Origin: Colwellia sp. BRX10-3
Lineage (GTDB): Bacteria; Pseudomonadota; Gammaproteobacteria; Enterobacterales; Alteromonadaceae
NCBI RefSeq assembly: GCF_014077505.1
Contig: NZ_JACGWA010000005.1
Span: 162,828 to 226,827 of the forward strand
DNA: 64,000 nt
Reading direction: 5' to 3'
Part shown: one piece after another, positions 52,471-62,241 of the stretch
Layout: each line of letters starts with the position of its first letter
Position numbering within the stretch: the first letter of the stretch is position 1
The notes under the pieces: generated by a model
What the model saw: only the letters and a program-made list of their open reading frames with translations
What the model was told of the DNA's origin: nothing
The model's database searches: none
Translations under genes and position numbers: made by a program

Positions 52471-52492
52471 GCTTCACCTATTCTGAATTAAA

Positions 52493-53557
52493 TTACAGAA
52501 TTTGTTGAAGGTGTTCCTCACTAACATCGTCGTTAATTTCAGATTGACCAATAGCGGTTGGGAGAATAAAGCGTAGCTTTCCTGCTAAATTCTTTTTATC
52601 ACGACGCATATGGCAAATAAATTTATCAAATCCCATATTCTCCGGCGCTATTAACGGTAAGTTAAACGCAGAAAGTAAAGATTCAATACGACGAAGATCT
52701 GACACTTCAAGCAAATTCATTGCTACTGATAACTTAGCAGCAAGTACCATGCCAGTAGCAACGGCTTCACCGTGTAACCATTTACCGTAACCCTGATCAG
52801 CTTCAATAGCATGTCCAAAGGTATGCCCTAAATTCAATAATGCACGCACACCTGTTTCTGTTTCATCTTCAGCAACGATATTCGCTTTACATTGGCAACA
52901 GCGCTCTATCATCTGCATTAAGATCTTATTTTCACCGGCCTTGATTTCATCAATATTTTTTTCAAGCCAAGTAAAAAATTCACCATCGCCTAAGATGCCG
53001 TACTTAATAACCTCAGCCATACCAGCATTAAACTCTCTAACCGGTAAAGTAGATAGGCTTGATAAGTCGATAAAAACGGCTTTAGGTTGATAGAACGCGC
53101 CTATCATATTCTTACCTAAAGGGTGATTAACCGCTGTTTTTCCGCCAACAGATGAGTCAACTTGAGATAGTACCGTTGTCGGTATTTGGATAAAATCAAT
53201 ACCGCGCTGATAACAAGCTGCTGCGAAGCCAGTAATGTCACCAATAACCCCGCCGCCTAATGCGATTAAAGTCGTATCTCTGCCGTGGGTGCCCTTAAGC
53301 AGATGTGACATTATCCGTTCAAAATTCGCTAAGCTTTTCTGAGCTTCACCATCAGGTAAAATGATTTCATCAATATCGAAATCCCTAAGGCTATGTTTCA
53401 ATTGCTCAATATATAGTGGTGCAACTATGGTATTACTTACAATGCAAACACGCTTACTGCGGATGTGACTAGACAGCAGATCACTATTTGCTAATAGTCC
53501 GCTGTCTATATAAATGGGATAACTTCGTGAGCCGAGTTTAACCTGAAGAGTGGTCAT
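52493..53557 (-). CDS. aroB: 3-dehydroquinate synthase
   Basis: 354 residues. It has the NAD site [20 protein letters not shown] (about residue 101-120), the zinc-binding GHTFGHAIE segment (about residue 243-251) and HGEAVATGM. It converts DAHP to 3-dehydroquinate in the shikimate pathway. Eleven bases after aroK. Confidence 0.97.
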   Translation of the reverse strand: MTTLQVKLGSRSYPIYIDSGLLANSDLLSSHIRSKRVCIVSNTIVAPLYIEQLKHSLRDFDIDEIILPDGEAQKSLANFERIMSHLLKGTHGRDTTLIALGGGVIGDITGFAAACYQRGIDFIQIPTTVLSQVDSSVGGKTAVNHPLGKNMIGAFYQPKAVFIDLSSLSTLPVREFNAGMAEVIKYGILGDGEFFTWLEKNIDEIKAGENKILMQMIERCCQCKANIVAEDETETGVRALLNLGHTFGHAIEADQGYGKWLHGEAVATGMVLAAKLSVAMNLLEVSDLRRIESLLSAFNLPLIAPENMGFDKFICHMRRDKKNLAGKLRFILPTAIGQSEINDDVSEEHLQQIL

Positions 53558-53568
53558 AAGTATGTCGT

Positions 53569-54087
53569 TTAAAAATCTAAACGTTCTACTATTTTACTTG
53601 CCACAACTTTCGCACTTTGATCATCCGTCTGCACGATAACATCGGCAATTTCTTCATATAACGGATTACGTTCTACTGCTAAGTTTTCAAGTACTGTTCT
53701 AGGTTCTTCATCAGTTTGTAGAAGTGGACGACGTCGGTCTCTTTGCGTACGTGCGACTTGTTTATCAATGGTTGTTTCTAGATAAACCACAATACCGCGC
53801 GCTGATAAGCGATTACGTACTTGAGCGCTGATCACAGATCCACCGCCAGTTGCCAAAACAATTCCTTGTTTTTCACTTAAGTCTTCAATAACTGATTCTT
53901 CTCTTAAGCGAAAGCCTTCTTCGCCTTCAAGATCAAAAACCCAGGCGATATCTGCACCAGTGCGACGTTCGATTTCTTGATCAGAATCAAAAAACTCTAG
54001 ATGTAGCTTGTCCGCTAATTCTCTACCAATGGTACTTTTGCCTGCGCCCATTGGGCCTACAAGGAAAATATTACGTTTTTCTGCCAT
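53569..54087 (-). CDS. aroK: Shikimate kinase I
   Basis: 172 residues from the ATG at 54087 (E. coli: 173), beginning [20 protein letters not shown]. The frame is open for 46 codons further upstream, but that part overlaps the pilQ-aroK gap and has no kinase homology. The P-loop is GPMGAGKST; the LID region has [12 protein letters not shown]. It makes shikimate 3-phosphate. Confidence 0.96.
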   Translation of the reverse strand: MAEKRNIFLVGPMGAGKSTIGRELADKLHLEFFDSDQEIERRTGADIAWVFDLEGEEGFRLREESVIEDLSEKQGIVLATGGGSVISAQVRNRLSARGIVVYLETTIDKQVARTQRDRRRPLLQTDEEPRTVLENLAVERNPLYEEIADVIVQTDDQSAKVVASKIVERLDF

Positions 54088-54231
54088 TAGATTAATTAAT
54101 ACTCGTTTATTTATTACGTGAACAGGTAAGAGGGAACCTCCCTCGAAAATTTCAAGGGCGCAATTATCGCAATTGTTGGGTACAAATTGCAAGCATGTAA
54201 GATGAAAACACCACCTTACATGCAAATTAAC

Positions 54232-56289
54232 TTAAAATCTTTCCGTAACTATGCGTGGTGTAACGAATATTAAGAGTTCTTTTTTCTCATTAAAGTTGCT
54301 GCTATTCCTAAACATCCAGCCAAAATACGGAATATCGCCTAAAACAGGTACTTTTGAAACCGAGCTAATAATTTGTTGTTGATAAATACCACCAAGTACG
54401 ATGGTTTCACCATTATTAACTAAAACTTGCGTGCCAATTCTTTGCGTATCAATTGCTGGCGCTGTGCCATTGGAAACATCTGAAACCGTATCTTGTGTTA
54501 CTACCAAGTCCAAAATAATTCTATCATCAGGTGTAATATGAGGTGTTACGGTTAAGCTTAATACTGCTTTCTTAAATTGTGTTGATGTTGCACCACTAGA
54601 AGCGGCTTCTTGATAAGGTATTTCAACACCTTGCTCGATATACGCTTCTTTTTGATTCGCAGTGGTAATACGAGGACTGGCAATTATTTCGCCTTTATTT
54701 TCTTTTTCCATGGCACTTAATTCAAGATCAAGAATGGTACCATCGGCTAAACGTGCAACCTGAAATGCAATACTGCCAGCCGGGTTTACCACCGGTAAAT
54801 TAACATTGAGTCGATCACTTAATGATGGAATTGTACCATTGCCTGCACTCTCAGCGCCTGACAAAGAACCTGATGTTGATGAATCAGAACCTGTGTCTGT
54901 TACACCCCAACGAATACCCAGTTCTTCATTAATATTATCTTTTACCGTTACCATGCGAGATTCAATAATAACTTGGCGGACAGGAATATCTAATACTGAC
55001 ACCATACGTTTAATATCTTCAATGCTAGTCGCGGTATCTCGGATCAACAAGGTATTGGTTCTTTCATCAACACTAACGCTGCCACGTGATGATAAAATAC
55101 TATTGTCTTCATTTTTTATTAACGCGGCAAATTCAGCAGCTTTTGCGTAATTAACTTGTACGTATTCAGAATATAACGGCGCAAGTTCTTCAACTTGCTG
55201 CTGAGCTTGTAAGTCACGAGCTTCTCGAGCGGCTAGTTCATCACTTGGAGCAACCATGAGAATGTTGCCTTCCATACGCTTGTCTAAGCCTTTAACCTTG
55301 AGGATAATATCTAATGCTTGATCCCAAGGAACGCCATCTAATCTCAAAGTAATGTTGCCTGCAACGGTATCGCTGGTGACTAGGTTGAAACCATTGTAAT
55401 CAGCAATAATTTGTAAAACAGTACGAACAGAAATATCTTGGAAATTTAATGATATTGCTCTGCCACTAAAACTCTCTTCCTCTCCAAGGTAACCGTCTTC
55501 TTTTACTTTAGCGTTTACCGTTAATGAAAACACATCATTAAACTGTTGATGCTTATATTCAAACGGCCCATTAATATCAACCACTAAACGAGCATTTCGC
55601 CCTTCTTTAAAGGTTTCAATACCGGTAACAAGTGTGCCAAAGTCAGTTACATCTAATTTATAAATGTAGTCTTCCAAAATTTCAGTATTATGAAATTCGA
55701 TATAAAGCTTACCTAGTTTGTCACTCACATCGACAGCAACTTTACTGTCAATAAGCTTAACTAAAAGTTGCGCTTCATCTTTCTGACCACGTTTAAAATC
55801 AATATTATCAATTTGGTTAATAAAACCATGCCCAAGCGGAATTAATTGGGTTACCGTTTTATTTACCTGCCCAGTATTCAAGGTGAGCGCAAAGGTATTA
55901 TTTTTTTGAATAACGTCAAAAATTGATAGATGCTGCAAATTAACATTAGCAACGACTTTGCCTGCTATTTTTTGCACCGTAATATTTTTTACGCCAGCGT
56001 GCTCAACAAGTGTGTTGGCAATCGCAGGATTAAATTGCTCTGCATCAAAAGTTATTCTAACTTGTGCAGGTTTCATTGACGTTGCCACTTCGGGCGGCGC
56101 AGCAATATTGTCGGATAACTCAAACACCAACTCAATTTCATCATTTTGAATGGTGTTGTAGGTAATTCCTGTTAATTCGTTCGCCCACGATAAAGTGGAA
56201 AACACGCATAAATAGGCGGCCGTAATTAACTTCATTTTTTTGCAATGTGTCATAAGATTATCGTTTTTCATTTTATTAAATAGCAACAT
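54232..56289 (-). CDS. pilQ: Type IV pilus secretin PilQ
   Basis: 685 residues. The signal peptide core is KLITAAYLCVFSTLSWA, unusually late (about residue 20-36) if the start at 56289 is used; that start overlaps the pilP stop as TAATG, and an internal ATG near residue 19 is an alternative. Two AMIN domains, an STN/N0 domain (ISVRTVLQIIADYNGFNLVT), a secretin N1 domain and the secretin barrel with VPVLGDIPYFGWMF follow. It forms the outer-membrane pore for the pilus and for DNA uptake. Confidence 0.96.
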   Translation of the reverse strand: MLLFNKMKNDNLMTHCKKMKLITAAYLCVFSTLSWANELTGITYNTIQNDEIELVFELSDNIAAPPEVATSMKPAQVRITFDAEQFNPAIANTLVEHAGVKNITVQKIAGKVVANVNLQHLSIFDVIQKNNTFALTLNTGQVNKTVTQLIPLGHGFINQIDNIDFKRGQKDEAQLLVKLIDSKVAVDVSDKLGKLYIEFHNTEILEDYIYKLDVTDFGTLVTGIETFKEGRNARLVVDINGPFEYKHQQFNDVFSLTVNAKVKEDGYLGEEESFSGRAISLNFQDISVRTVLQIIADYNGFNLVTSDTVAGNITLRLDGVPWDQALDIILKVKGLDKRMEGNILMVAPSDELAAREARDLQAQQQVEELAPLYSEYVQVNYAKAAEFAALIKNEDNSILSSRGSVSVDERTNTLLIRDTATSIEDIKRMVSVLDIPVRQVIIESRMVTVKDNINEELGIRWGVTDTGSDSSTSGSLSGAESAGNGTIPSLSDRLNVNLPVVNPAGSIAFQVARLADGTILDLELSAMEKENKGEIIASPRITTANQKEAYIEQGVEIPYQEAASSGATSTQFKKAVLSLTVTPHITPDDRIILDLVVTQDTVSDVSNGTAPAIDTQRIGTQVLVNNGETIVLGGIYQQQIISSVSKVPVLGDIPYFGWMFRNSSNFNEKKELLIFVTPRIVTERF

Positions 56290-56822
56290 TACTTCCTTAG
56301 CCCCTCTGCACTTGTCTCCGTCATGGTAACGACAGTTTCACGTTCCACCCAGCACCCAGCGCCATCTGGGATTAACTCTAATACTTTTACATTGTCTTGG
56401 CTTACCGTGGTGATTTTCCCATGATATAAGCCAACGTAACTTCCCACAGCAACTCTGTGCAAGGTATTATCAGACGCCTCGACGAGTGCCCAAGTAACAC
56501 CTAATTCACCTAAGGTGCCACGCATCACTAAATCACTTAGTGAAAACTTCTCCAAAGGCTGCTTTCTTCGACGCGGATCTGGACTTAAACAGCCTGACAT
56601 TTGTTGAATTTTTTCTTGAATAGCTTCAGGTTTCGGTATATCAAATGGGCTACGTAACACATCTGCCGAATAGTCGAAGTGATCAAAAACTCTCACTTCA
56701 GGCATTGGGTCAATCGTGCTAGCTGTGCCTGATTGCACCTTAACAATATGTTGTTTCAAATCATCTGTATCACTAAAACAGCCCGTTAGTAGAACAGCAC
56801 TTAATAGAATGAATTTTTTCAT
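56289..56822 (-). CDS. pilP: Type IV pilus assembly lipoprotein PilP
   Basis: 177 residues. The signal peptide ends in the lipobox LLTGC (Cys at about residue 15). The C-terminal beta domain has LSDLVMRGTLGELGVTWALV, typical of PilP, which links PilNO to the secretin. Overlaps pilO by one base. Confidence 0.95.
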   Translation of the reverse strand: MKKFILLSAVLLTGCFSDTDDLKQHIVKVQSGTASTIDPMPEVRVFDHFDYSADVLRSPFDIPKPEAIQEKIQQMSGCLSPDPRRRKQPLEKFSLSDLVMRGTLGELGVTWALVEASDNTLHRVAVGSYVGLYHGKITTVSQDNVKVLELIPDGAGCWVERETVVTMTETSAEGLRK

Positions 56823-57427
56823 TATTCGTCTGCCTCCCTATAACGATAGGTTTTAGCTTGTAACTTTAATTTTAAATCTCCCGATGCTTGTTTTTGCATA
56901 CTAATGTCAAAATCATGCAGGGTAACTATGCGTGGTAAGCCAGCAATTCGACTAACGAATTGACCAAATTCATGATAAGAACCTAAAACCTCAATATCGA
57001 TGGGTAACTCGATATAAATTTCTTGCTCTATTTCCGGCTGCCAATTTAGTTTAACAAAATCAAGTCCTGTAGTGGTACCGACAAAGGTAATATCGTCTAA
57101 CAAACCTGGTGTTTCATGGCTTTCAGGTAAACTTTTCAATTGGTTGGCAAACATTGCTTCTGCTTCAACCATTTGTTGTTCAAACAATTCTAAATTAGCC
57201 GCTATATGATATTTTGCTTGGTATTGTTGTTTTAAAGTCGTTTCTTCTGCTGTCACCCGTTCAAGTTGTTCAATTTGATCACTGACCATTAGCACATAAC
57301 CCAAACCTAACACCAAGATAACCAAGAATATTGATAAAACAATTTTCGCCGCTTTCGGCCATTGTCCAATATTATCAAGCTCTAATCCATCAAATTGCTC
57401 CATAAATTCCGATAAATCAAAATTCAT
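56822..57427 (-). CDS. pilO: Type IV pilus inner-membrane protein PilO
   Basis: 201 residues with one N-terminal membrane helix (KIVLSIFLVILVLGLGYVLM, about residue 28-47), a coiled coil and a periplasmic ferredoxin-like domain (LPIDIEVLGSYHEFGQFVSR). It pairs with PilN to form the alignment complex. One-base overlaps with both neighbours imply a single coupled operon. Confidence 0.95.
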   Translation of the reverse strand: MNFDLSEFMEQFDGLELDNIGQWPKAAKIVLSIFLVILVLGLGYVLMVSDQIEQLERVTAEETTLKQQYQAKYHIAANLELFEQQMVEAEAMFANQLKSLPESHETPGLLDDITFVGTTTGLDFVKLNWQPEIEQEIYIELPIDIEVLGSYHEFGQFVSRIAGLPRIVTLHDFDISMQKQASGDLKLKLQAKTYRYREADE

Positions 57428-58005
57428 TATGGTGCTCCTTGATTAGTAGGTTCATTCAAGTTAATTAAACCTTTAATTCGAACACGCATTTTAAAATCAC
57501 TTAATAATTTACTTTTTGCATCGTTGGAGGTTATCGATTCAAGAATTGCGTCTTCAAATAAATCAGAGCTTTCTATTTCTCTAATCATGTTAGCTAGATG
57601 ATTATTAGACTCACTTTTACCGATAATATTTAAGCTATTATCTTGTTTTTCTAAGCGAGTAAGATAAATTCCATTCGGTACTACTTTTGCAATCTCGTCT
57701 AAAACTTGTGTACCCACATTACGACTACGTTGCAGTTGTTCAACAACACTAGTACGTTTTTCGAGTTCTTTTTTCTTTTCGTTCAGCGATTTTATTTTCG
57801 AGATACGTAAATCGAGTATTTGAATCTCATTTTGTAAAAACTGATTACGAGAATTCTGACCATCAATACGCATTTGATAAAACTGATTCACTGAGAATAC
57901 AATAATAAATGCTGCCAAAGCTACTATGGTTAACACAGTAAAGTATTCTCGCTGTTTAGCTTTTTCAGCTTCTTCACGCCATGGTAATAGATTTATATAT
58001 GCCAA
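57427..58005 (-). CDS. pilN: Type IV pilus inner-membrane protein PilN
   Basis: 192 residues. The short cytoplasmic start MAYINLLPWREEAEKAKQRE contains the conserved INLLPWR motif that binds PilM, followed by a membrane helix (about residue 24-44) and a periplasmic domain. It overlaps pilM by 13 bases. Confidence 0.95.
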   Translation of the reverse strand: MAYINLLPWREEAEKAKQREYFTVLTIVALAAFIIVFSVNQFYQMRIDGQNSRNQFLQNEIQILDLRISKIKSLNEKKKELEKRTSVVEQLQRSRNVGTQVLDEIAKVVPNGIYLTRLEKQDNSLNIIGKSESNNHLANMIREIESSDLFEDAILESITSNDAKSKLLSDFKMRVRIKGLINLNEPTNQGAP

Positions 58006-59072
58006 GGGGAAAAACTCCTTAATGCTAAACCAGCTGCCACCATAAAGCGCGGTGCTGTGTTGGCTAACTCTTCTTGATTAATAGTGCTAGAAATTTCCAT
58101 ACCTGCAAAAGGGTTTGCTATTACTGTATGTATACCCAGCTCTTCTGATAATAATTGCTCTACGCCTTCCACTGAAGCACTACCACCTGAAATAACCAGA
58201 TAATCAATTTTTTCTTTGCCGCTAGTGGTAAGAAACATTTGAATGGCGCGGCGAATTTGCTGCACTAATATGGTGTGAAAAGGCGCTAAAACTTCAAAGG
58301 TGTAATTGGGGGGCAGATCATCGGTTAACTTGGCTAATTCAGCCTCTTCAAACGATTTATTATAATAAGATACAATAGAGCGAGTATATTGCTCGCCACC
58401 AAACAGTTGATCGCGACTGTAAATATGTGTACCCGCTTCCGTGACCGAGAATAATGTCATGGTCGCGCCCAAATCTACGGTAGCGATAACTTTATCTGCG
58501 GCATCATCAGGTAATTGGCTTAAGGTTAAATCATAAGCGCGACTGATGGCGTAAGACTCAACATCGATAACTTTAGTTTCAAAACCACCTGCTTCTAGTG
58601 CCGCAACTCTTGCTTCAACAGATTCTGTCCGAGCAGCACTGAGTAAAACATTAATTTTACTTGGGTCTGATTCATTAATATCGAGTGATTCAAAATCTAA
58701 GCTAACTTCATCCAGGGGATAAGGAATTAAGCTATCAGCTTCGATTTCTATCTGACTCGCTAATTCTTGTTCGGTTAATGCGACATCCATATAAATTATT
58801 TTCGTAATAACCGTTTGCCCAGAGACAGCTGACGCTGCTTGTTCAACAGACGACGAGATTTTTTTGCGGATTTTAGCAACAACTTTACCAACAGCGTCAA
58901 TGTCCTGAATTTCTCTATCAACAATCGCGCCTCTTGGCATCGGTTCAATAGCGACAGTTTCAAGAACATATCCGTTATCGTTTCGGTTCAGTAAAACAGC
59001 TTTAATAGAGTGAGAACCGATGTCAATTCCAACCATTAAGGCGGTCTTTTTTTTCCATAAACTACTTAACAT
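57993..59072 (-). CDS. pilM: Type IV pilus actin-like ATPase PilM
   Basis: 359 residues of the actin/FtsA fold. The phosphate-1 motif is VGIDIGSHSIKAVLL (about residue 14-28), and the second is ATVDLGATMTLFSV near residue 197-210. It sits on the cytoplasmic side and binds the PilN peptide. First gene of pilMNOPQ. The start of mrcA is 131 bases away on the other strand. Confidence 0.96.
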   Translation of the reverse strand: MLSSLWKKKTALMVGIDIGSHSIKAVLLNRNDNGYVLETVAIEPMPRGAIVDREIQDIDAVGKVVAKIRKKISSSVEQAASAVSGQTVITKIIYMDVALTEQELASQIEIEADSLIPYPLDEVSLDFESLDINESDPSKINVLLSAARTESVEARVAALEAGGFETKVIDVESYAISRAYDLTLSQLPDDAADKVIATVDLGATMTLFSVTEAGTHIYSRDQLFGGEQYTRSIVSYYNKSFEEAELAKLTDDLPPNYTFEVLAPFHTILVQQIRRAIQMFLTTSGKEKIDYLVISGGSASVEGVEQLLSEELGIHTVIANPFAGMEISSTINQEELANTAPRFMVAAGLALRSFSPWHI

Positions 59073-59203
59073 AGAATCCTACTAGAACATTTTATTATAA
59101 TAATATTAGGTATAAAATTCGTATTTATACATTTATTACATGCTTTTACAGGATATACTAGTACTATTACGTCAATTTTATAACTTTTATCGAGCATTTT
59201 TTT

Positions 59204-61780
59204 GTGTTTTCTATAAAAAACCTATTAAAAACGGGTGCTGCGTTGATATTTATCGGAATTTTGGCTCTTGCCGGAATTTACATGTCGATGCGTTCAAATT
59301 TACCCAGTGTCGAGTCACTGAAAGATTTGCAGTGGCAAACGCCAATGCAAATTTTTAGTTCTGATGGCAAACTTATTTCCCAATTTGGTGAGAAGAAACG
59401 TATTCCTCTTACCTTGGATGAAATGCCCCAGCAATTAATCAATGCGATTTTAGCCACAGAGGACGATCGTTTTTATCTTCATTTCGGCGTTGATCCCATT
59501 GGCATGGGTCGAGCCATCTTAGGTCAACTGACAGGACAAAATAAAGGCGGCGCTAGTACCATCACTATGCAGGTTGCCCGAAACTTTTTCCTGACTCGAG
59601 AACAAACCTATGTCCGAAAAATTCGTGAAATATTTATTTCATTCCATATTGAAAGCTTGTTAACAAAAGACGAAATCCTTGCGCTCTATATGAATAAAAT
59701 TTCATTAGGGCATCGCTCTTTTGGATTTGGCGCGGCAGCACAGGTCTATTATGGTAAAGACGTAAAAGAACTGACGTTGGCTCAAATAGCCGTATTAGCA
59801 GGTTTACCCAAAGCGCCTTCAACCATGAACCCAATTAGTCGACCAGATCGTGCTTTACAGCGACGAACCGTAGTATTACAACGCATGTATACCGCTGACT
59901 ATATCACTGCTGAAGAAATGTCAGCAGCAAACAAAGAACCGATTTCTGCCATAAAACACGGTGCTGAAATCGAGTTAAGTGCCCCTTATATTGCCGAAAT
60001 GGCGCATCAAGAAATGGTTGATCGTTTTGGCAAAGAAGCCGCATATACCGGCGGTTATAAAGTATTTACTACTGTAACTTCCAAGCTGCAATATGCAGCT
60101 CAACAAGCCGTGGTTAATAATATTTTAGCATACGACCAACGCCATGGTTATCGCGGACCTATTAGTACCTTACGACCCATTGACGACCAAACTCAAACTC
60201 GCAGTACAAGTGATTCAAGTGACAATGCAATTGCGCCAATAACTGTAGAAGAAACAATAGCAGCACTCGCCCCGCATGGAAGCTACCACTCGATTGTACC
60301 TGCAGTTGTTACGGCAACATTTGAACAATCTGCGAAAGTTAGGTTACAAGATGGCTCAGAGGTTAACATCGATTGGCAAGGATTAGCCTGGGCACGTGCT
60401 TATATAAATGATGATAAGCAAGCAGCACCTCCAACTATCGCTAGTGAAATTTTGACAATCGGTGATATTATTATGGTTGCTGCAACAGAATCTGGCTATC
60501 GCTTAAGTCAATTACCAGAAGTCAGCTCGGCATTAGTATCTCTAGCAACAGACAGTGGTGCCATAAAAGCCGCAGTCGGTGGGTTTAGTTTTGACCAAAG
60601 TCAATTTAACCGTGTTACCCAAGCGAAACGACAAGTGGGTTCTAACATTAAGCCTTTCATTTATTCTGCAGCGTTAGACAGCGGCTATACATTAGCATCG
60701 ATAGTCAATGACGCTCCGATTAATCAGTGGGATAGAAGTTCAGGTGTGGTTTGGCGTCCTAAAAATTCGCCTCCGGTTTATAACGGCGAAATACGCTTTC
60801 GTTTAGCATTAGCGCAATCTAAAAACGTCATTGCTGTTCGCTTACTCAGAGAAGTAGGCTTAGATAAAATCATTCCCTATTTAGCGCTTTTTGGTTTTAA
60901 TCCTGAGGATTTACCGCGTAACGAATCTTTAGCACTCGGTTCAGCGTCTTTAACACCTATCGAAGTGGCCACTGGCTTTGCAACTTTTGCTAATGGCGGT
61001 TTTTTAATCAAGCCTTACTTAATCGAACGCATTGAAGACTCATTCGGTAAGGTATTATTTCAAGCCAATCCGGCCATGGCATGTGACCCTTGCGAAGAAA
61101 TTATTACAACAGTACCTGAAGTCATAGATGGCAGCAGTGACAATTATGCTCTAGATGTTATTGATCAAATTCAGCTAGCGCCAAAAACAGTCAATAAAGC
61201 CCCTAGAGTTATTAGTGCCCAAAACGCATTTTTAATGACTGAAGCACTGAACTCTGCAATCTGGGGCGCTGACTGGAATGTAAAGCCTTTTTGGCAAGGC
61301 ACAGGTTTTCGTGCACGTGTACTTAAACGCAGAGATATTGCTGGTAAAACAGGTACTACCAATCAGGCGAAAGACGCTTGGTTTTCCGGCTACAGTCGCA
61401 GACTCGTCACAACATCTTGGATAGGTTTTGACAATCCCAGCCGTAATCTTGGTCAAACAACCTACAACAGTAACCTAGGTAAAGAACAAACCACAGGTAA
61501 AGAGTTTGGTGCTAAGTCGGCACAGCCTGCTTGGATCAACTTTATGAGAGTAGCACTAGCCGAGCTTCCAGTTGAATATTTTGAGCAACCCGAAGCATTA
61601 ATGTCGGTTAGAATAGATAAAGTGTCTGGGAAGTTAACCACAAAAACAGATAAATCAAGCCGCTTTGAGTATTTTGAATTAGGCACAGCTCCTACTGAAT
61701 ACATAAGCCAAGATGTCAGCAGTGAAATTCTCGATGGTGATGGCTCAATTACTCCCAATGAAGACGGAATATTCGATTAA
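59204..61780 (+). CDS. mrcA: Penicillin-binding protein 1A (transglycosylase/transpeptidase)
   Basis: 858 residues (E. coli PBP1A: 850). The start is a GTG at 59204. A membrane anchor lies at about residue 10-30. The transglycosylase domain has ATEDDRFYLHFGVDP and KGGASTITMQVARNFF; the transpeptidase domain has the serine motif GSNIKPF, SKN in LALAQSKNVIAV, and KTGTT in DIAGKTGTTNQAKDAWF. It makes and cross-links peptidoglycan at the inner membrane. Divergent from pilM, as in E. coli and relatives. Confidence 0.96.
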   Translation: MFSIKNLLKTGAALIFIGILALAGIYMSMRSNLPSVESLKDLQWQTPMQIFSSDGKLISQFGEKKRIPLTLDEMPQQLINAILATEDDRFYLHFGVDPIGMGRAILGQLTGQNKGGASTITMQVARNFFLTREQTYVRKIREIFISFHIESLLTKDEILALYMNKISLGHRSFGFGAAAQVYYGKDVKELTLAQIAVLAGLPKAPSTMNPISRPDRALQRRTVVLQRMYTADYITAEEMSAANKEPISAIKHGAEIELSAPYIAEMAHQEMVDRFGKEAAYTGGYKVFTTVTSKLQYAAQQAVVNNILAYDQRHGYRGPISTLRPIDDQTQTRSTSDSSDNAIAPITVEETIAALAPHGSYHSIVPAVVTATFEQSAKVRLQDGSEVNIDWQGLAWARAYINDDKQAAPPTIASEILTIGDIIMVAATESGYRLSQLPEVSSALVSLATDSGAIKAAVGGFSFDQSQFNRVTQAKRQVGSNIKPFIYSAALDSGYTLASIVNDAPINQWDRSSGVVWRPKNSPPVYNGEIRFRLALAQSKNVIAVRLLREVGLDKIIPYLALFGFNPEDLPRNESLALGSASLTPIEVATGFATFANGGFLIKPYLIERIEDSFGKVLFQANPAMACDPCEEIITTVPEVIDGSSDNYALDVIDQIQLAPKTVNKAPRVISAQNAFLMTEALNSAIWGADWNVKPFWQGTGFRARVLKRRDIAGKTGTTNQAKDAWFSGYSRRLVTTSWIGFDNPSRNLGQTTYNSNLGKEQTTGKEFGAKSAQPAWINFMRVALAELPVEYFEQPEALMSVRIDKVSGKLTTKTDKSSRFEYFELGTAPTEYISQDVSSEILDGDGSITPNEDGIFD

Positions 61781-61795
61781 CAGCAACTTGTGTTG

Positions 61796-61830
61796 ATCTT
61801 GTCGAAATAACTATTTCGACAAGATTTTTT
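61796..61830 (+). terminator. Rho-independent terminator of mrcA
   Basis: ATCTTGTCGAAATA (61796-61809) and TATTTCGACAAGAT (61812-61825) form a perfect 14-bp stem, followed by TTTTT, 16 bases after the stop codon. Confidence 0.92.
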
Positions 61831-61862
61831 ATACTTGAAAGATCAACAACCGCTCTCAAAAG

Positions 61863-61889
61863 TTTCGTTAGGTAAGCATCCTAACGAAA
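61863..61889. other. Inverted repeat upstream of pckA
   Basis: TTTCGTTAGG and CCTAACGAAA form a perfect 10-bp stem with a 7-base loop (TAAGCAT), just after the mrcA terminator. It lacks a T run on either strand, so it is more likely a protein-binding or RNA-structure element. The 461-base interval 61781-62241 contains no gene. Confidence 0.4.
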
Positions 61890-62126
61890 AATTTGTTTCT
61901 ATTCGAAATTTATCCCGAACATTTACAAAAATTATATTACTTTAAAATGTAATTTAATTGATATTTTCCTGACCAAATAGTCAACAACAAAATGCGCATA
62001 ACCTCTTGTTTATAAGCACTATAGTCATTAGCCACTGGTTATTACTTAGTAGCCTTAGCCATTAACTATTTTCATCGTAAACATCTTTTCGTAATAAATA
62101 ATGAAACTTAGTATGAAAACTTTCAC

Positions 62127-62150
62127 AACGAAAGAAAAAAAACTTTCGTT
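62127..62150. other. Inverted repeat with A8 spacer upstream of pckA
   Basis: AACGAAAG (62127-62134) and CTTTCGTT (62143-62150) are perfect inverted arms around eight As, about 90 bases before the pckA start. The arms share the core AACGAAA/TTTCGTT with the repeat at 61863-61889, so the two may be sites for the same factor. A well-placed AGGAG precedes the start at 62242. Confidence 0.45.
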
Positions 62151-62241
62151 TTGCTTATTGATCGCATAAAATTGTCGTCCAAACTCGGAATACCGAAACA
62201 AATTATTCAAAAATCGTCATACTTTTAGGAGCGAATTCGCA

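Noticed and set aside
54088..54225. 46-residue N-terminal extension of shikimate kinase
   Set aside because: It begins in the pilQ-aroK gap, is cysteine-rich and unlike AroK, and the ATG at 54087 gives the usual length.
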